Positions 26,765 to 36,688 are shown, counted from the stretch's first letter. The stretch is DNA of 64,000 nt from Clostridium sp. 26_22 (GCA_001916005.1 MNRP01000038.1:28205-92204), one strand, 5' to 3'. The notes: generated from the sequence alone by a model not told the origin. Numbers and translations are program-made.

Positions 26765-27565
26765 TTAAATTCTTTTTTGGATAAATTTTTCAATTAATAA
26801 AACTGCACCATACATTATTCCTGCTAATATTCCTAATATTATTACACTTGTCATTACTAAATCTAATTTAAAAACTTGCCCTCCATACACTATTAAATAA
26901 CCAAGTCCTGCTTTTGATACTAAAAACTCTCCTGATATTACCCCTACTAAAGACAATCCTATATTTACCTTTAATGAATTTATAAATGTTCCTATATTTG
27001 ATGGCATTACTATTTTTGTTAGTAATTGCAATTTGGTACATTGAAACGTTTTTGCCATTTTTATTATTTCTTTATCTGTTTTTAAAAATCCATTTAATAT
27101 TTCTAGAATTGTTACTATTAATGATATTGCTATAGCCATAACTATTATTGCTGGTGTTCCTGAACCTACCCAGATTATTATAATTGGTCCAAGAGCAACC
27201 TTAGGCAAACTATTTAAAACAACTAAAAAAGGTTCAGATACTTTAGCTAAAAACTTTGACCACCATAATATTATTGCTATAATAAGTCCCATCATTGTTC
27301 CTAGTCCAAAGCCCACAATAGTCTCATATGCTGTAACTTTTATGTGTGTAAGTAAATTGTTTGAAGATAAATTCATAAAGGTTTTTAATATTCTACTTGG
27401 CTGACTTGTTATAAAACTATCAATTATTTTATTATTAGCTAAAACCTCCCAAATAGCCAAAAATCCAACTAAAACCATAATTTGTGTAACTAGTACTAAT
27501 ACTTTATTTTTTCTTATATTTTTTAAATATTTTTTTCGTTCTTGTGATATTTTATTTATTTTCAT
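26765..27565 (-). CDS. ABC importer permease (SsuC/TauC type)
   Basis: A 266-residue BPD_transp_1 permease with six hydrophobic helices. The EAA loop region, near ILNGFLKTDKEIIKMAKTFQ, couples to the ATPase. It overlaps the ATPase gene end by 14 bases, which indicates translational coupling. It is the membrane channel of the NMT1-type importer. Confidence 0.87.
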   Translation of the reverse strand: MKINKISQERKKYLKNIRKNKVLVLVTQIMVLVGFLAIWEVLANNKIIDSFITSQPSRILKTFMNLSSNNLLTHIKVTAYETIVGFGLGTMMGLIIAIILWWSKFLAKVSEPFLVVLNSLPKVALGPIIIIWVGSGTPAIIVMAIAISLIVTILEILNGFLKTDKEIIKMAKTFQCTKLQLLTKIVMPSNIGTFINSLKVNIGLSLVGVISGEFLVSKAGLGYLIVYGGQVFKLDLVMTSVIILGILAGIMYGAVLLIEKFIQKRI

Positions 27566-28325
27566 TCACTCCCAGCTCCTTCCATAAAACATCGAAGTAT
27601 TTACTGAATTTTGGACTTTGTCTGCAATTTATTGGTGTTCTGTTTTCTATCTCAAAATCTATTTTATGAATATCTTTTATTGTTCCTGGTCTTTTACTTA
27701 GTACTAGTACTCTATCTGACATACTTATTGCTTCAGATATGTCATGTGTTACAATAATAGCCGTTATTTTTTCTTTTCTTAATATTGAATATATATCATT
27801 TGTTACCATTATTCTTGTTTGATAGTCTAATGCTGAAAATGCTTCATCTAATAATAATATTTTGGGTTTTACTGCAAGTGTTCTAATTAATGCAACTCTT
27901 TGCCTCATTCCTCCTGAAAGTTCAGATGGGTATTTATCCTTAAATTCATATAAATGATATTTTTTGAGCAATTTTTCTACATATCCAATATTTTCTTTGC
28001 TTTTTATCCCCTTTATTTCTAATCCAAATAATGTATTACTTAATATATTTCTCCATTCTAATAAACAATCTCTTTGAAGCATATATCCTATTTTTGGTGA
28101 TATGCCATCTACTTTTTTATTTTCTATGTAGATTTCTCCCTCTGATTTTTTTTCTAGACCTGCTATAATTGAAAGTAATGTTGATTTACCACACCCACTT
28201 GGACCTATGATACTAACAAATTCACCTTCTTTTACTCTAAAATTTACGTTTTTTAAAGCTTGAACTTCGCCTTCTTTATTTTGATATTTTTTTCCTATAT
28301 TTTTTACTTCTAATATTTCATTCAT
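27552..28325 (-). CDS. ABC importer ATPase (SsuB/TauB type)
   Basis: A 257-residue ATPase with Walker A GPSGCGKST (about 42-50), a Q-loop (MLQRDCLLEW), signature LSGGMRQRVALIR near 137-149, Walker B ILLLDEAFSALD and switch His in VTHDISEA. It is first of the three importer genes, with a strong GGAGG site. No riboswitch-like structure is visible in the roughly 80-base leader, so the substrate class stays open. Confidence 0.9.
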   Translation of the reverse strand: MNEILEVKNIGKKYQNKEGEVQALKNVNFRVKEGEFVSIIGPSGCGKSTLLSIIAGLEKKSEGEIYIENKKVDGISPKIGYMLQRDCLLEWRNILSNTLFGLEIKGIKSKENIGYVEKLLKKYHLYEFKDKYPSELSGGMRQRVALIRTLAVKPKILLLDEAFSALDYQTRIMVTNDIYSILRKEKITAIIVTHDISEAISMSDRVLVLSKRPGTIKDIHKIDFEIENRTPINCRQSPKFSKYFDVLWKELGVNENK

Positions 28326-28406
28326 AAGTTGCCTCCTTTTTATTTATCCTACTATATTTTATGTAAAATATTTTTAATAGTTCCGTATTTAGTTATTAAT
28401 AGCATT

Positions 28407-28451
28407 AAAAAAGCGATAGAAAACTTAAATACAATTTTCTATCACTTTTTT
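28407..28451 (-). terminator. Terminator after the unknown 405-residue gene
   Basis: A 16-17 bp stem (AAAAAAGCGATAGAAAA with TTTTCTATCACTTTTTT, one mismatch) ends in T-runs and overlaps the stop codon. Confidence 0.75.
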
Positions 28452-29667
28452 ATATTTCTGGTTCATCATTTGGAGTTTGTTTATCATTTGGGTTATTATG
28501 AGATTTTTCCTCTACCCTTTTTTGTACAGTATCATTTAAAACTTTTATATAATCTTTTCTTTTATCATCACTAAATTTTTGTAAATTTTCTATCATTCCG
28601 CTATCTTTTAATTCTTTATATACTGTAAGTTCTTCATTATTTTCTACAAGTTCTCCTATGTTATGTATAAACATTTCTAACTGTGCTTTTGGAAGTCTTT
28701 TCATTTTTTCTATATATTGTTTTAACAACATATTAGTATCTCTACCTCTTATCTGGTCTCTTATACTTGTAATATCTGTTGCTCTTAATTTTTTTCTTAC
28801 ATATGTTTGAATAGATTTAATAAAATTTTCTTCTTCTTTTCTTGTTAATTGTGTCATATTCCTTGATTGAGGAATTACAAATTCTCCAACTTCTTGATAA
28901 CTATTTGCTACTTTTTTTGCAATTTCTTGTAATATTTGTGTTTTTAAACTTGATTTATCAACTTTATTTTTTTCTTCTTCTTTTATTTTTTCATACTCAT
29001 TACAAACCATTTCCGGAATATTAACTTCAATCATTTTATCTACTGGTAAATATCTTGCTAATGTACTTATTTTTGTTCCTCCAAAATCCCTATAATTTAA
29101 TGCCATTCTTTTTGCTACTATCATTTCTTCTAACTTTTCGATAATTGGATTTTTTTGAACAATTCTAATGGTTTCAAGTTTATGAACTAATTCTAATTCA
29201 CTTGTTTTTTCACAATTTTGGTATATTTGTTTCAATTCTTCTTCAACTTTTTTTTGCTTTAATTCTTCATCATCAATATTATTTATTAATTCTATTTTTT
29301 CTGGTCTATTTACACTACCATTTTCTATTATATTTTCTATTATTTTGTCTGATACATTAACTTCACTATCTGCAACAGCTTTGGGTATAACTTTATCTGG
29401 TATATCATCTATTTCTGATATTTCAGTCGCTGCTTTTTCAAATACTTTATTAGGAATTTCATCTTTTTCTAAAATTCCTTTTAAAATTTCTATTGCATTT
29501 TCAGGATTTTTTCTAACATATTCTATAACTTTTTGTGCTGCACTTTGTTCTGCATCTTTTATTTCATCATCTTCTAAACTCTTTTTATAAACTTCATCAA
29601 TTTGATTTACTACCTTTGTTGTTTTGTCTTGTCTATTAAATAGTCTTTTCATAAATTCTCTTAACAT
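28450..29667 (-). CDS. Unknown soluble alpha-helical protein with short N-terminal repeats
   Basis: A 405-residue, highly charged protein with no signal or membrane segment. Residues about 45-125 contain irregular units of roughly 25 residues, each with a motif like IPNKVFEKAA, IPDKVIPKAV and VSDKIIENII, suggesting a HEAT-like helical repeat. The middle is Lys/Glu-rich helix, and the C-terminal 20 residues are Asn/Pro/Asp-rich and probably disordered. I do not recognise the family. It is a single-gene unit: good AAAGGAA site and its own terminator. The XRE regulator gene lies just upstream on the same strand. Confidence 0.6.
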   Translation of the reverse strand: MLREFMKRLFNRQDKTTKVVNQIDEVYKKSLEDDEIKDAEQSAAQKVIEYVRKNPENAIEILKGILEKDEIPNKVFEKAATEISEIDDIPDKVIPKAVADSEVNVSDKIIENIIENGSVNRPEKIELINNIDDEELKQKKVEEELKQIYQNCEKTSELELVHKLETIRIVQKNPIIEKLEEMIVAKRMALNYRDFGGTKISTLARYLPVDKMIEVNIPEMVCNEYEKIKEEEKNKVDKSSLKTQILQEIAKKVANSYQEVGEFVIPQSRNMTQLTRKEEENFIKSIQTYVRKKLRATDITSIRDQIRGRDTNMLLKQYIEKMKRLPKAQLEMFIHNIGELVENNEELTVYKELKDSGMIENLQKFSDDKRKDYIKVLNDTVQKRVEEKSHNNPNDKQTPNDEPEI

Positions 29668-29714
29668 TATAAATTTCCTTTCAGACTATTTTATACAACA
29701 TTTTATTTTAAATG

Positions 29715-30053
29715 TCAATTCATTTCAATTCCATTTTTGTAAATTAATTCCGCTATCTGGTATATTAATCTTTGTTGAGATGGGGTACATTTTCCTAATA
29801 ATTCTATAAAATCATCTTTCATATAGTCTTTTGATTTCATATTACTTCCTGTTAATAAATACCCTGGCGAAACTCCTAATATTTCAGCTACTTGTGTTAA
29901 TCTTTTTAGATTAATCTGAGCATTTCCTCTTTCTACTCTACTTAAATATGCAACTGATACATCTATCTTATCAGCTAAAGTTTCTTGTTTTAATTTATTT
30001 TTTATTCTTGTTTTCTTTATTCTTCTTCCAATTACACTATAATCAGGTAACAT
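29715..30053 (-). CDS. XRE-family transcriptional regulator
   Basis: A 112-residue DNA-binding protein. The HTH_3 domain covers about 6-65 (IGRRIKKTRIKNKLKQETLA, then VSVAYLSRVERGNAQINLKR), followed by a short helical tail. The start at 30053 fits AGAGGTG upstream better than earlier codons in the frame. It lies 47 bases upstream of the unknown 405-residue gene and downstream of the Rpn-like remnant. Targets are unknown. Confidence 0.85.
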   Translation of the reverse strand: MLPDYSVIGRRIKKTRIKNKLKQETLADKIDVSVAYLSRVERGNAQINLKRLTQVAEILGVSPGYLLTGSNMKSKDYMKDDFIELLGKCTPSQQRLIYQIAELIYKNGIEMN

Positions 30054-30128
30054 ATACCACACCTCTTTCCTTGTTTGTAAATATAGCACTTATAGAATAA
30101 TATGTCAATATATTTTTACTAATAACTT

Positions 30129-30698
30129 CTAATCCAAATATTTAATAAATTGTTTTGCCTTTATCAAATTATAATGAAGATATATTCCGTTATTTTCATA
30201 ATTTATATATCTAGAAAAATCGTAATTTTCTTTCCAATCTTCTTTTCCTGTATATACTACAATTGGTATTACTATTGGATATCTTAACGATTTTTTCATC
30301 ATATTATTATTCCAGTAATTTATTATTTCCATTGCTAAATTAAATATCTTATATATTAAATTATTATCTTTTGCATTTGAAATTTTTATTAATATATAAA
30401 TTTCTTTTCCATTTATTTTATACAAAAAACTTTCTTTTTCCTTTTGAATTATATTACTACAATCTTCTAAATTGTTTTTTTCTATTGGGTCTGATAATTT
30501 TAAATATGAGTTCAAGAATTTTAGTATTTTACTTTTATTTTTTAATGACTCTTTTATTTTTATTTGTTCTTTTTCTAATATTTCATCTGTTCTAATATAA
30601 TTTTCTTTTTCCTCTTCTAAATAATTGATTTTTTTAATATTTTCTAATTTTTTATTATTTGTATAGTCCATGTAGTTATTATAAGAAAAGTAATACAA
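30129..30698 (-). pseudogene. Truncated, probably inactive Rpn-family nuclease
   Basis: An open frame of 189 residues from a TTG start (30698) preceded by AAAGGAG. It shows the family landmarks in order: an N-terminal ILKFLNSYLKL helix, the core strands YKINGKEIYILIKISNA, FNLAMEIINYWNN and RYPIVIPIVVYTGKEDW. In active members the core strand reads like IYFLIEHQS, with the catalytic Glu. Here that Glu position is Lys (IYILIKIS), and the usual C-terminal 100 or so residues are gone. It is a different subfamily from the copies at 12.5 and 63.7 kb. Confidence 0.65.
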
Positions 30699-30831
30699 TA
30701 AATCACTCCTTTCGTTTTTTCTACGGTATTTTTTGGATTTTTAACTAGATTTAAAATTGGATTTTTGATATAAATTTTATTCGATTTGAATTTTATAATA
30801 ATATTATTATAAGTCCATATTAACATAAAAA

Positions 30832-30865
30832 GGTAAAGATTTCAATTATTTTTGAAATCTTTACC
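30832..30865 (-). terminator. Terminator of trmL
   Basis: A 13-bp stem GGTAAAGATTTCA / TGAAATCTTTACC followed on the minus strand by TTTTTATG. Confidence 0.8.
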
Positions 30866-30917
30866 AATGTTATAAGAATAATTTGTAGAAGTTTGTTACT
30901 TATTGTAACATTTTGTC

Positions 30918-31430
30918 TTAAATCATTCCTTTATTATTAAAATAACTACTTATTTCTTCAAGGTTTTCAAAATCTTTTTGTCTTAGTATATCATAAACTA
31001 CAATAGAAACAGAATTAGATAAGTTTAATGATCTTAATGTTGGTCTCATTGGAATTCTAATTGTTTTATCTATATATTTTACTAGTATATCTTCTGGTAA
31101 TCCTTTAGTTTCTTTTCCAAATAACACAAATACTTCATCCATTTCTTTATAGTTTGGTTCTGAATAAACATGTTTTCCTTTAGTTGTTACAAAAAACATA
31201 TTATTTTCTTCTGGTTTGTATTTTTCTAAAAATTTTTCAAATGAATCATGTTCTTCTATTTCTAACTTATCCCAGTAATCCAACCCTGCTCTTTTTACTG
31301 CTTTTTCTGAAATGCTAAAACCTAACGGATGCACTAAATGTAATTTTCCTCCTGTTGCAGCACATGTTCTTGCAATATTCCCAGTGTTCTGTGGTATTTC
31401 TGGTTCTACTAATACTACATTTAATTTCAT
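30918..31430 (-). CDS. trmL: tRNA (cytidine(34)-2'-O)-methyltransferase
   Basis: SPOUT methylase of the tRNA wobble base. The 170 residues include MKLNVVLVEPEIPQNTGNIA at the start and the SPOUT knot motifs FVLFGKETKGLPEDIL, IRIPMRP and SLNLSNSVSIVVYD. The start at 31430 was chosen for its GGGGG site; an ATG five codons upstream has none. It is downstream of the SSB-like gene, with a hairpin terminator between. Confidence 0.94.
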   Translation of the reverse strand: MKLNVVLVEPEIPQNTGNIARTCAATGGKLHLVHPLGFSISEKAVKRAGLDYWDKLEIEEHDSFEKFLEKYKPEENNMFFVTTKGKHVYSEPNYKEMDEVFVLFGKETKGLPEDILVKYIDKTIRIPMRPTLRSLNLSNSVSIVVYDILRQKDFENLEEISSYFNNKGMI

Positions 31431-31485
31431 TTTTTGTTCCCCCATATTTTTTATTTATTTTAATTTTTATATTTTTTAATAAATT

Positions 31486-31513
31486 GAGAGAACTATATTT
31501 TTATAGTTCCCTC
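31486..31513 (-). terminator. Terminator of the SSB-like gene
   Basis: GAGGGAACTAT pairs with ATAGTTCTCTC (one G-U) on minus-strand RNA, followed by a T/A-rich tail. Confidence 0.65.
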
Positions 31514-31538
31514 ATCCCAATTTACTTTTTACTGGTAG

Positions 31539-32198
31539 CTAGATAGCTACATCTGCATCAAACTCATCATAAAATTCTATATCTTTTGCAGATATTTCAT
31601 AATATGTTAGTTCTTCTTCAATGTTTCCTTTATCATTTCGAATCACTCTTTTTCTCGATTGCAATCTTCCTACGATTTTCATAGGTGTTCCAGGTGTTGC
31701 ATATTTAAGTCTCCGTGTTGTATCTCCCCAAACAATAACCGGAAAAGAATTCATTTTCCCATTATAATTCTTTACACTAATCCATAAATCTGATATCTTT
31801 ATTCCTTTTTTAGTAATTCTTAACTTAGGTTCACTTATTAAGTTTCCTAAAAGAACTACCTTATTTTCATCATCTTCTTCCTCTGCAATAAGTTCTAATG
31901 ACAAAACATCAACATCATAGATTTTCATATTATTGCCATTTACATACTTACCATAAGAATTGAATCTACCTATAACTTTAACCCTTCTTCCTTTCCAATC
32001 ACGAATTTCTCCGATTATCTTTTCAGAAATAGAACAAGGAATATAGTCAATTGTTTCACTGGTCCTTCTTACTGCTAATGTAAAATTATAGAACCGTTGC
32101 CCTTTCCAAGAATGATCATATTCAAAAAATGTATCTATTGTTCCTTCAATCATTACTACATTATTGGTCTGAAATTTCACATTTTTTCTTGTTTCCAT
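31539..32198 (-). CDS. Tandem OB-fold single-stranded DNA-binding-like protein
   Basis: The 219 residues contain two SSB-type OB folds: about 14-105 (VMIEGTIDTFFEYDHSWKGQ, YIPCSISEKI, VKVIGRFNSYG) and about 113-205 (VVLLGNLISEPKLRITKKGI, FPVIVWGD, MKIVGRLQSRKRV). This two-domain form is a recurring Clostridia family, distinct from replicative Ssb, which has one fold and an acidic tail. Its codon use is unlike its neighbours: it has two of only three sense CGG codons in the window (32094-32096 and 31713-31715), plus CGA and AGG. The second CGG encodes an Arg that appears conserved in the family. Confidence 0.8.
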   Translation of the reverse strand: METRKNVKFQTNNVVMIEGTIDTFFEYDHSWKGQRFYNFTLAVRRTSETIDYIPCSISEKIIGEIRDWKGRRVKVIGRFNSYGKYVNGNNMKIYDVDVLSLELIAEEEDDENKVVLLGNLISEPKLRITKKGIKISDLWISVKNYNGKMNSFPVIVWGDTTRRLKYATPGTPMKIVGRLQSRKRVIRNDKGNIEEELTYYEISAKDIEFYDEFDADVAI

Positions 32199-32308
32199 TA
32201 AAAAAATCTCCTTTTGCTTCTAAAATATACTGTATAAAAATGAAAAAGTAAATTGGTAACAATTAGCAAATAATAATAATTTTTGCCGTAATACATTGTA
32301 TAATTTAT

Positions 32309-32337
32309 ATTATACCTCATTTTGTGTATTATGTCAA
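32309..32337 (-). promoter_or_regulatory. Consensus promoter of the SSB-like gene
   Basis: Minus-strand TTGACA, 17-bp spacer, TATAAT. The -35 overlaps the stop codon region of the upstream methyltransferase gene. A leader of about 100 bases follows. Confidence 0.8.
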
Positions 32338-33126
32338 TTTTTGTCTAACATATTCATATAACACAATCCCAGTTGCAACAGAAGCATTCAAGCTTTCAGT
32401 TTTACCAAGCATAGGTATTTTTATTTTTTCATCTGCCATATCTTGAATATTAGTTTCAACACCATTTGCCTCATTTCCTATAACTATAACTTTTTTATCA
32501 AATTTCACATCATATAAGCTTTTTTCAGTTTGCAAAGAAGTTACAACTAATTTAAATTTATGTTTTCTTACTTCTTTTAAAGTTTTTTCTAAATTTTCAC
32601 ATTCAATAATTTTAACTCTAAATATTGCCCCCATTGTTGAACGAACAACTTTTGGATTATAACAGTCTGCTGTTCCTTTAGACACTAATATTTGGTTAAG
32701 TCCTACACTATCTACTGTTCTTAATATTGTTCCTAAATTTCCTGGGTCTTGTATATCATCTAATGCAACAATTATATCTTGTGTATAATCTATTTCCGCT
32801 TCTTGTTCATTTGAATTATTTTTTTCTATAATTGCTAATATTCCTTGAGGTGTATTTACTTCAGTTATACTCTTAAAAATCTTGTCACTAACATACACAC
32901 ATTCATATTTAGCAATTTCATACATCAATTCTTTTGGAATAATATCAGTATTTTGACAATTATCGCAAATAACAATTTGTTTAATATTAGCCTTTTCTTC
33001 TATTGCTTCTTTTATTAACTTAATTCCTTCAATAATAAATTCTTTACTTATGTCTCTATATTTTTTATCTTTTAATTTTTTTATATGTTTTATAAATTCA
33101 TTATCTTTACTTGTAATAACTTGCAT
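32329..33126 (-). CDS. TrmH/SpoU-family RNA 2'-O-methyltransferase (rlmB-like)
   Basis: A 265-residue SPOUT methylase with an N-terminal substrate-binding domain (MQVITSKDNEFIKHIKKLKD) and the C-terminal knot: DIQDPGNLGTILRTVDSVG, VIGNEANGV, IPMLGKTESLNASVATGIVL. The target is rRNA or tRNA but the exact site is unassigned; the YsgA/RlmB types are closest. The start is at 33126, with GAGGAG upstream. It is downstream of mfd with 31 bases between. Confidence 0.88.
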   Translation of the reverse strand: MQVITSKDNEFIKHIKKLKDKKYRDISKEFIIEGIKLIKEAIEEKANIKQIVICDNCQNTDIIPKELMYEIAKYECVYVSDKIFKSITEVNTPQGILAIIEKNNSNEQEAEIDYTQDIIVALDDIQDPGNLGTILRTVDSVGLNQILVSKGTADCYNPKVVRSTMGAIFRVKIIECENLEKTLKEVRKHKFKLVVTSLQTEKSLYDVKFDKKVIVIGNEANGVETNIQDMADEKIKIPMLGKTESLNASVATGIVLYEYVRQKLT

Positions 33127-33157
33127 TTTTTCTCCTCTTTCAAACAATTTTTATTAG

Positions 33158-36100
33158 TTACAATTGTTTTAAAAACTCTGTAACATCATTTAATATTTGT
33201 CTTTCGTTTGTTGTGCCTATTTCAAGTGTAATCATTGTTTTTATTCCTGGTGAAAATTTTATTCTGTTCTTATATGTTTTTAGTAATTTTTGTAAGTCTA
33301 TTTCATATTTGCTTTGTTCAAAGGTAAATACTACAGCAGTTCTCTTACTTGCTATTTTACTTATTGAAAATGGCTTTGCTAAGTATTTTATTCTTGCTAT
33401 ATCTAATAAATTCTCTAATTCAGCTGGCATATTTCCAAATCTATCTATTATTTCATCAACCACATTTTGTATATCTTCTTCTTTTCTACATAATGCTATA
33501 TTTTGATAGATTTCTATTTTTTGTGCTGAGTCTTCTATGTATTCATCTGGAATATAGCTTGTTACATTTAAGTCAATTTGAATGTCTATATCTGATTCAA
33601 TTTCAGTTCCTTGCATTTCTTTTACTACTTCATCTAATAGATTGCAATATGTATCATATCCTACTTGTTCTAAATGACCCGATTGGATTTCTCCAAGCAA
33701 ACTTCCTGCTCCTCTTATTTCCAAGTCTCTCATTGCAATTTTAAATCCCGAACCAAATTCAGTAAATTCTTTTATTGCTTTTAGTCTTTTGTCTGCTTCT
33801 TCTGATAACATTTTGTCTTTTCTATATGTTATATATGCATATGCTTGTCTGTCAGACCTTCCTACTCTTCCTCTTATTTGATATAATGCTGCTAATCCCA
33901 TTCTATCTGCATTTTCTACTATAATTGTATTGGCATTTGCAATGTCTATACCAGATTCTAATATTGTTGTGCATACTAACACATTTGATTTTTTGTCAAT
34001 AAAATCTTGCATTATTTCTTCTATTTGATTTCCTGACATTCGTCCGTGTGCATAACTTACTTTCGCCTCTGGAACTAATCTTGATATTTCATCTGCCTTT
34101 CTTTGTATTGTATCTACTCTATTATAAATATAAAATACTTGGCCATCTCTTTCTAATTCTTTTGTTATTGCTTCTTTTATAACTTCTTGATCATACTCTA
34201 ATACATAAGTTTGCACCGGTTTTCTGTTATGAGGTGGCTCATATATTACTGACATATCTCTTATTCCAACTATTGACATATGCATTGTTCTAGGAATTGG
34301 TGTTGCTGTCATTGTTAATACATCTATATTTGATTTATATTCTTTTATTTTTTCTTTTGCTTTTACTCCAAATCTGTGTTCCTCATCTATTATTAATAAT
34401 CCAATATCTTTAAATTCTACATCTTTGCTAAGCATTCTATGTGTTCCAATTACAATATCAACTTCTCCTAGTTTTAATTTTTTTACTACTTCATCTTGAT
34501 ATTTTTTACTCTTAAATCTGTTTAGTATATCTACTTTTATTGGGAATTCTGCCATTCTGTCTCTAAATTCTTCATATTGTTGTTGTGCTAATACTGTTGT
34601 TGGTACTAAATATGCAACTTGTTTATGGTCCATAACAGCTTTAAAGGCTGCTCTTATTGCAACTTCTGTTTTTCCATACCCAACATCACCACAAAGTAAT
34701 CTGTCCATTGGTCTTTGATTTTCCATGTCTTTTTTTACTTCTTCAATACATCTTAATTGGTCATCTGTTTCTTGATATGGAAAACTATTTTCAAATTGAC
34801 TTTGCCATGGTGTATCTTTACTAAACGCATAGCCTTTTGCTTTTTCTCTTTTTGCATATAATTCTATTAATTCTTTTGCAACAGCTCTTAAATTTTTCTT
34901 TACTTTTTCTTTTGTTTTAATCCAATCTTTACTTCCTAAGCTATTTATTGGTGGGTTTATTGCATCTCCTCCAACATATTTTCTTATTGAATCTAATTGG
35001 CTAGTTGGTACATATAAGATTGCATCATTTTTATATTTTAGTTTTATATAATCTTTTGTTGTTCCATCTGCAGTAATAGTATTTACACCAACAAAAATTC
35101 CTATTCCATAATTTTTGTGTACAACATAATCTCCTATTTTTAAATCTGCAAATACTACTTTTTCTCCTTCTTTATATGCTTTATTTGCAAAAGTCTTCTT
35201 TTTCTTTCCTTCAATTAATTCATCAGCAGATACTACAACTTGATTTATTTCAAAATTTTCAAATCCGTTTGGTAATTTTCCTATTGTTATTGTTACTATT
35301 TTTTCTGTTGATTTTACTATTATTGTTTTATCAAGTTTTTCATCTATTGTACAAGCTATCTCTTCTTTTTCTAAGATTTCTTTTAATTTTTTTGCTTTTT
35401 CTTTTGTTGATACCATTACATATATGCTTTTTTGTTCTTTATTCCATCTTTTTATATCTTCAAATAAATTTTCAATTTCACTTTTATAATAATTTATTTG
35501 TCTATAATTAAATGTATATTTTTCAGCTTGCCTATTTGTAACTATATCTTGCTTTTCAAAATAAATTACTGATTTTTCATTTTCTAATTGATTCAAATCT
35601 ATGCTAGTTATATTTTTTAATGCCTCTGGTACTATTTTTTCTTTTTCTATTAAATTTTTCATTAAATTCGAATTATCTTGTGATATATTTCTTTGTCTTG
35701 CTTCAATTTTGCTTATTTCATCTAATATAATTAAATAATTATCATTTAGATATTCTAATAAAGTTGATTGTTTATCATAAAATTCATTAAAGTATTTGTC
35801 TATTTTTGAAATATAATTTCCAGCTTTTATTTGTTCAATATCTTGCTCTAATATTTCTTCTTGTTTTTCTTCTGTTAATTTTTTTGTGATTTTTTTACAA
35901 ATTTCTTCTATTGAATTATCTAAAACAAATTCATGTGCTGGGTAAATTTTTATCTTATCTAAAGTATTTATTGACCTTTGACTTGTGATATTAAAGTTTC
36001 TAATAGAATCAACTTCATCTCCCCAAAATTCTATTCTAACTCCTAAGTTTTCATTTATAGAAATATCAACAATTCCACCTCTTACACTAAATTGCCCTCT

Positions 36101-36607
36101 TCCTTCTATAAATTCACATCTTGAATAACCTAAATTTACAAGTGTTTTCTTTAATTCCTCTAAATTATAAATGTCACCAACTTTAAATTCTAATATGTTT
36201 TTAAAAAGGATTTCTTTTGGTGGTAGTTTTTGCATTAATGCCTCTATTGTTGTTACTACTATTAGATTTTTTTTATCTTTTATTTTGTTTAATGTTTCAA
36301 TTCTTTCATATGGTAAATCTTTGCTTTCTGCAACAAAATCATATGTTACTATTTCTTTTTTTGGAAATAATACAGCTTTTTCTTTTTCAAAGTTTTCTAT
36401 GATTTCTAGTATTTGTTTGGCTTGTATTTCGTTGTATGTTATTAGTAAAATTGGTTTTTTGTTGTATTGATTTATTGCTGATAATAATTCTACCATTCCA
36501 ACGTCAGTTAAGCCCGATATTGATATCGGACTTTTTTTATTTTCTATTTGATTACTTAAATCTACAAATTTATTTGATTTTCCTAGTTCTCCTATTATTT
36601 TATTCAT
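33158..36607 (-). CDS. mfd: Transcription-repair coupling factor
   Basis: Superfamily 2 translocase that removes stalled RNA polymerase and recruits UvrA. The 1149 residues cover a UvrB-like N-terminal module, a RID (CarD-like) segment (FADLKIGDYVVHKNYGIGIF), RecG-like helicase motifs with GDVGYGKTEVA, IIDEEHRFGV, TMTATPIPRT and a QIRGRVGRSDRQAYAY motif VI, and a C-terminal TRCF domain. Length and order are normal. Strong AGGAG start. Confidence 0.96.
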   Translation of the reverse strand: MNKIIGELGKSNKFVDLSNQIENKKSPISISGLTDVGMVELLSAINQYNKKPILLITYNEIQAKQILEIIENFEKEKAVLFPKKEIVTYDFVAESKDLPYERIETLNKIKDKKNLIVVTTIEALMQKLPPKEILFKNILEFKVGDIYNLEELKKTLVNLGYSRCEFIEGRGQFSVRGGIVDISINENLGVRIEFWGDEVDSIRNFNITSQRSINTLDKIKIYPAHEFVLDNSIEEICKKITKKLTEEKQEEILEQDIEQIKAGNYISKIDKYFNEFYDKQSTLLEYLNDNYLIILDEISKIEARQRNISQDNSNLMKNLIEKEKIVPEALKNITSIDLNQLENEKSVIYFEKQDIVTNRQAEKYTFNYRQINYYKSEIENLFEDIKRWNKEQKSIYVMVSTKEKAKKLKEILEKEEIACTIDEKLDKTIIVKSTEKIVTITIGKLPNGFENFEINQVVVSADELIEGKKKKTFANKAYKEGEKVVFADLKIGDYVVHKNYGIGIFVGVNTITADGTTKDYIKLKYKNDAILYVPTSQLDSIRKYVGGDAINPPINSLGSKDWIKTKEKVKKNLRAVAKELIELYAKREKAKGYAFSKDTPWQSQFENSFPYQETDDQLRCIEEVKKDMENQRPMDRLLCGDVGYGKTEVAIRAAFKAVMDHKQVAYLVPTTVLAQQQYEEFRDRMAEFPIKVDILNRFKSKKYQDEVVKKLKLGEVDIVIGTHRMLSKDVEFKDIGLLIIDEEHRFGVKAKEKIKEYKSNIDVLTMTATPIPRTMHMSIVGIRDMSVIYEPPHNRKPVQTYVLEYDQEVIKEAITKELERDGQVFYIYNRVDTIQRKADEISRLVPEAKVSYAHGRMSGNQIEEIMQDFIDKKSNVLVCTTILESGIDIANANTIIVENADRMGLAALYQIRGRVGRSDRQAYAYITYRKDKMLSEEADKRLKAIKEFTEFGSGFKIAMRDLEIRGAGSLLGEIQSGHLEQVGYDTYCNLLDEVVKEMQGTEIESDIDIQIDLNVTSYIPDEYIEDSAQKIEIYQNIALCRKEEDIQNVVDEIIDRFGNMPAELENLLDIARIKYLAKPFSISKIASKRTAVVFTFEQSKYEIDLQKLLKTYKNRIKFSPGIKTMITLEIGTTNERQILNDVTEFLKQL

Positions 36608-36688
36608 TTAATATTTCTCCTATTTTGATTTTATTATTATACTATATTTTTTATAAAAAATAAATATTATTACTAATTTTTTTAAAAT

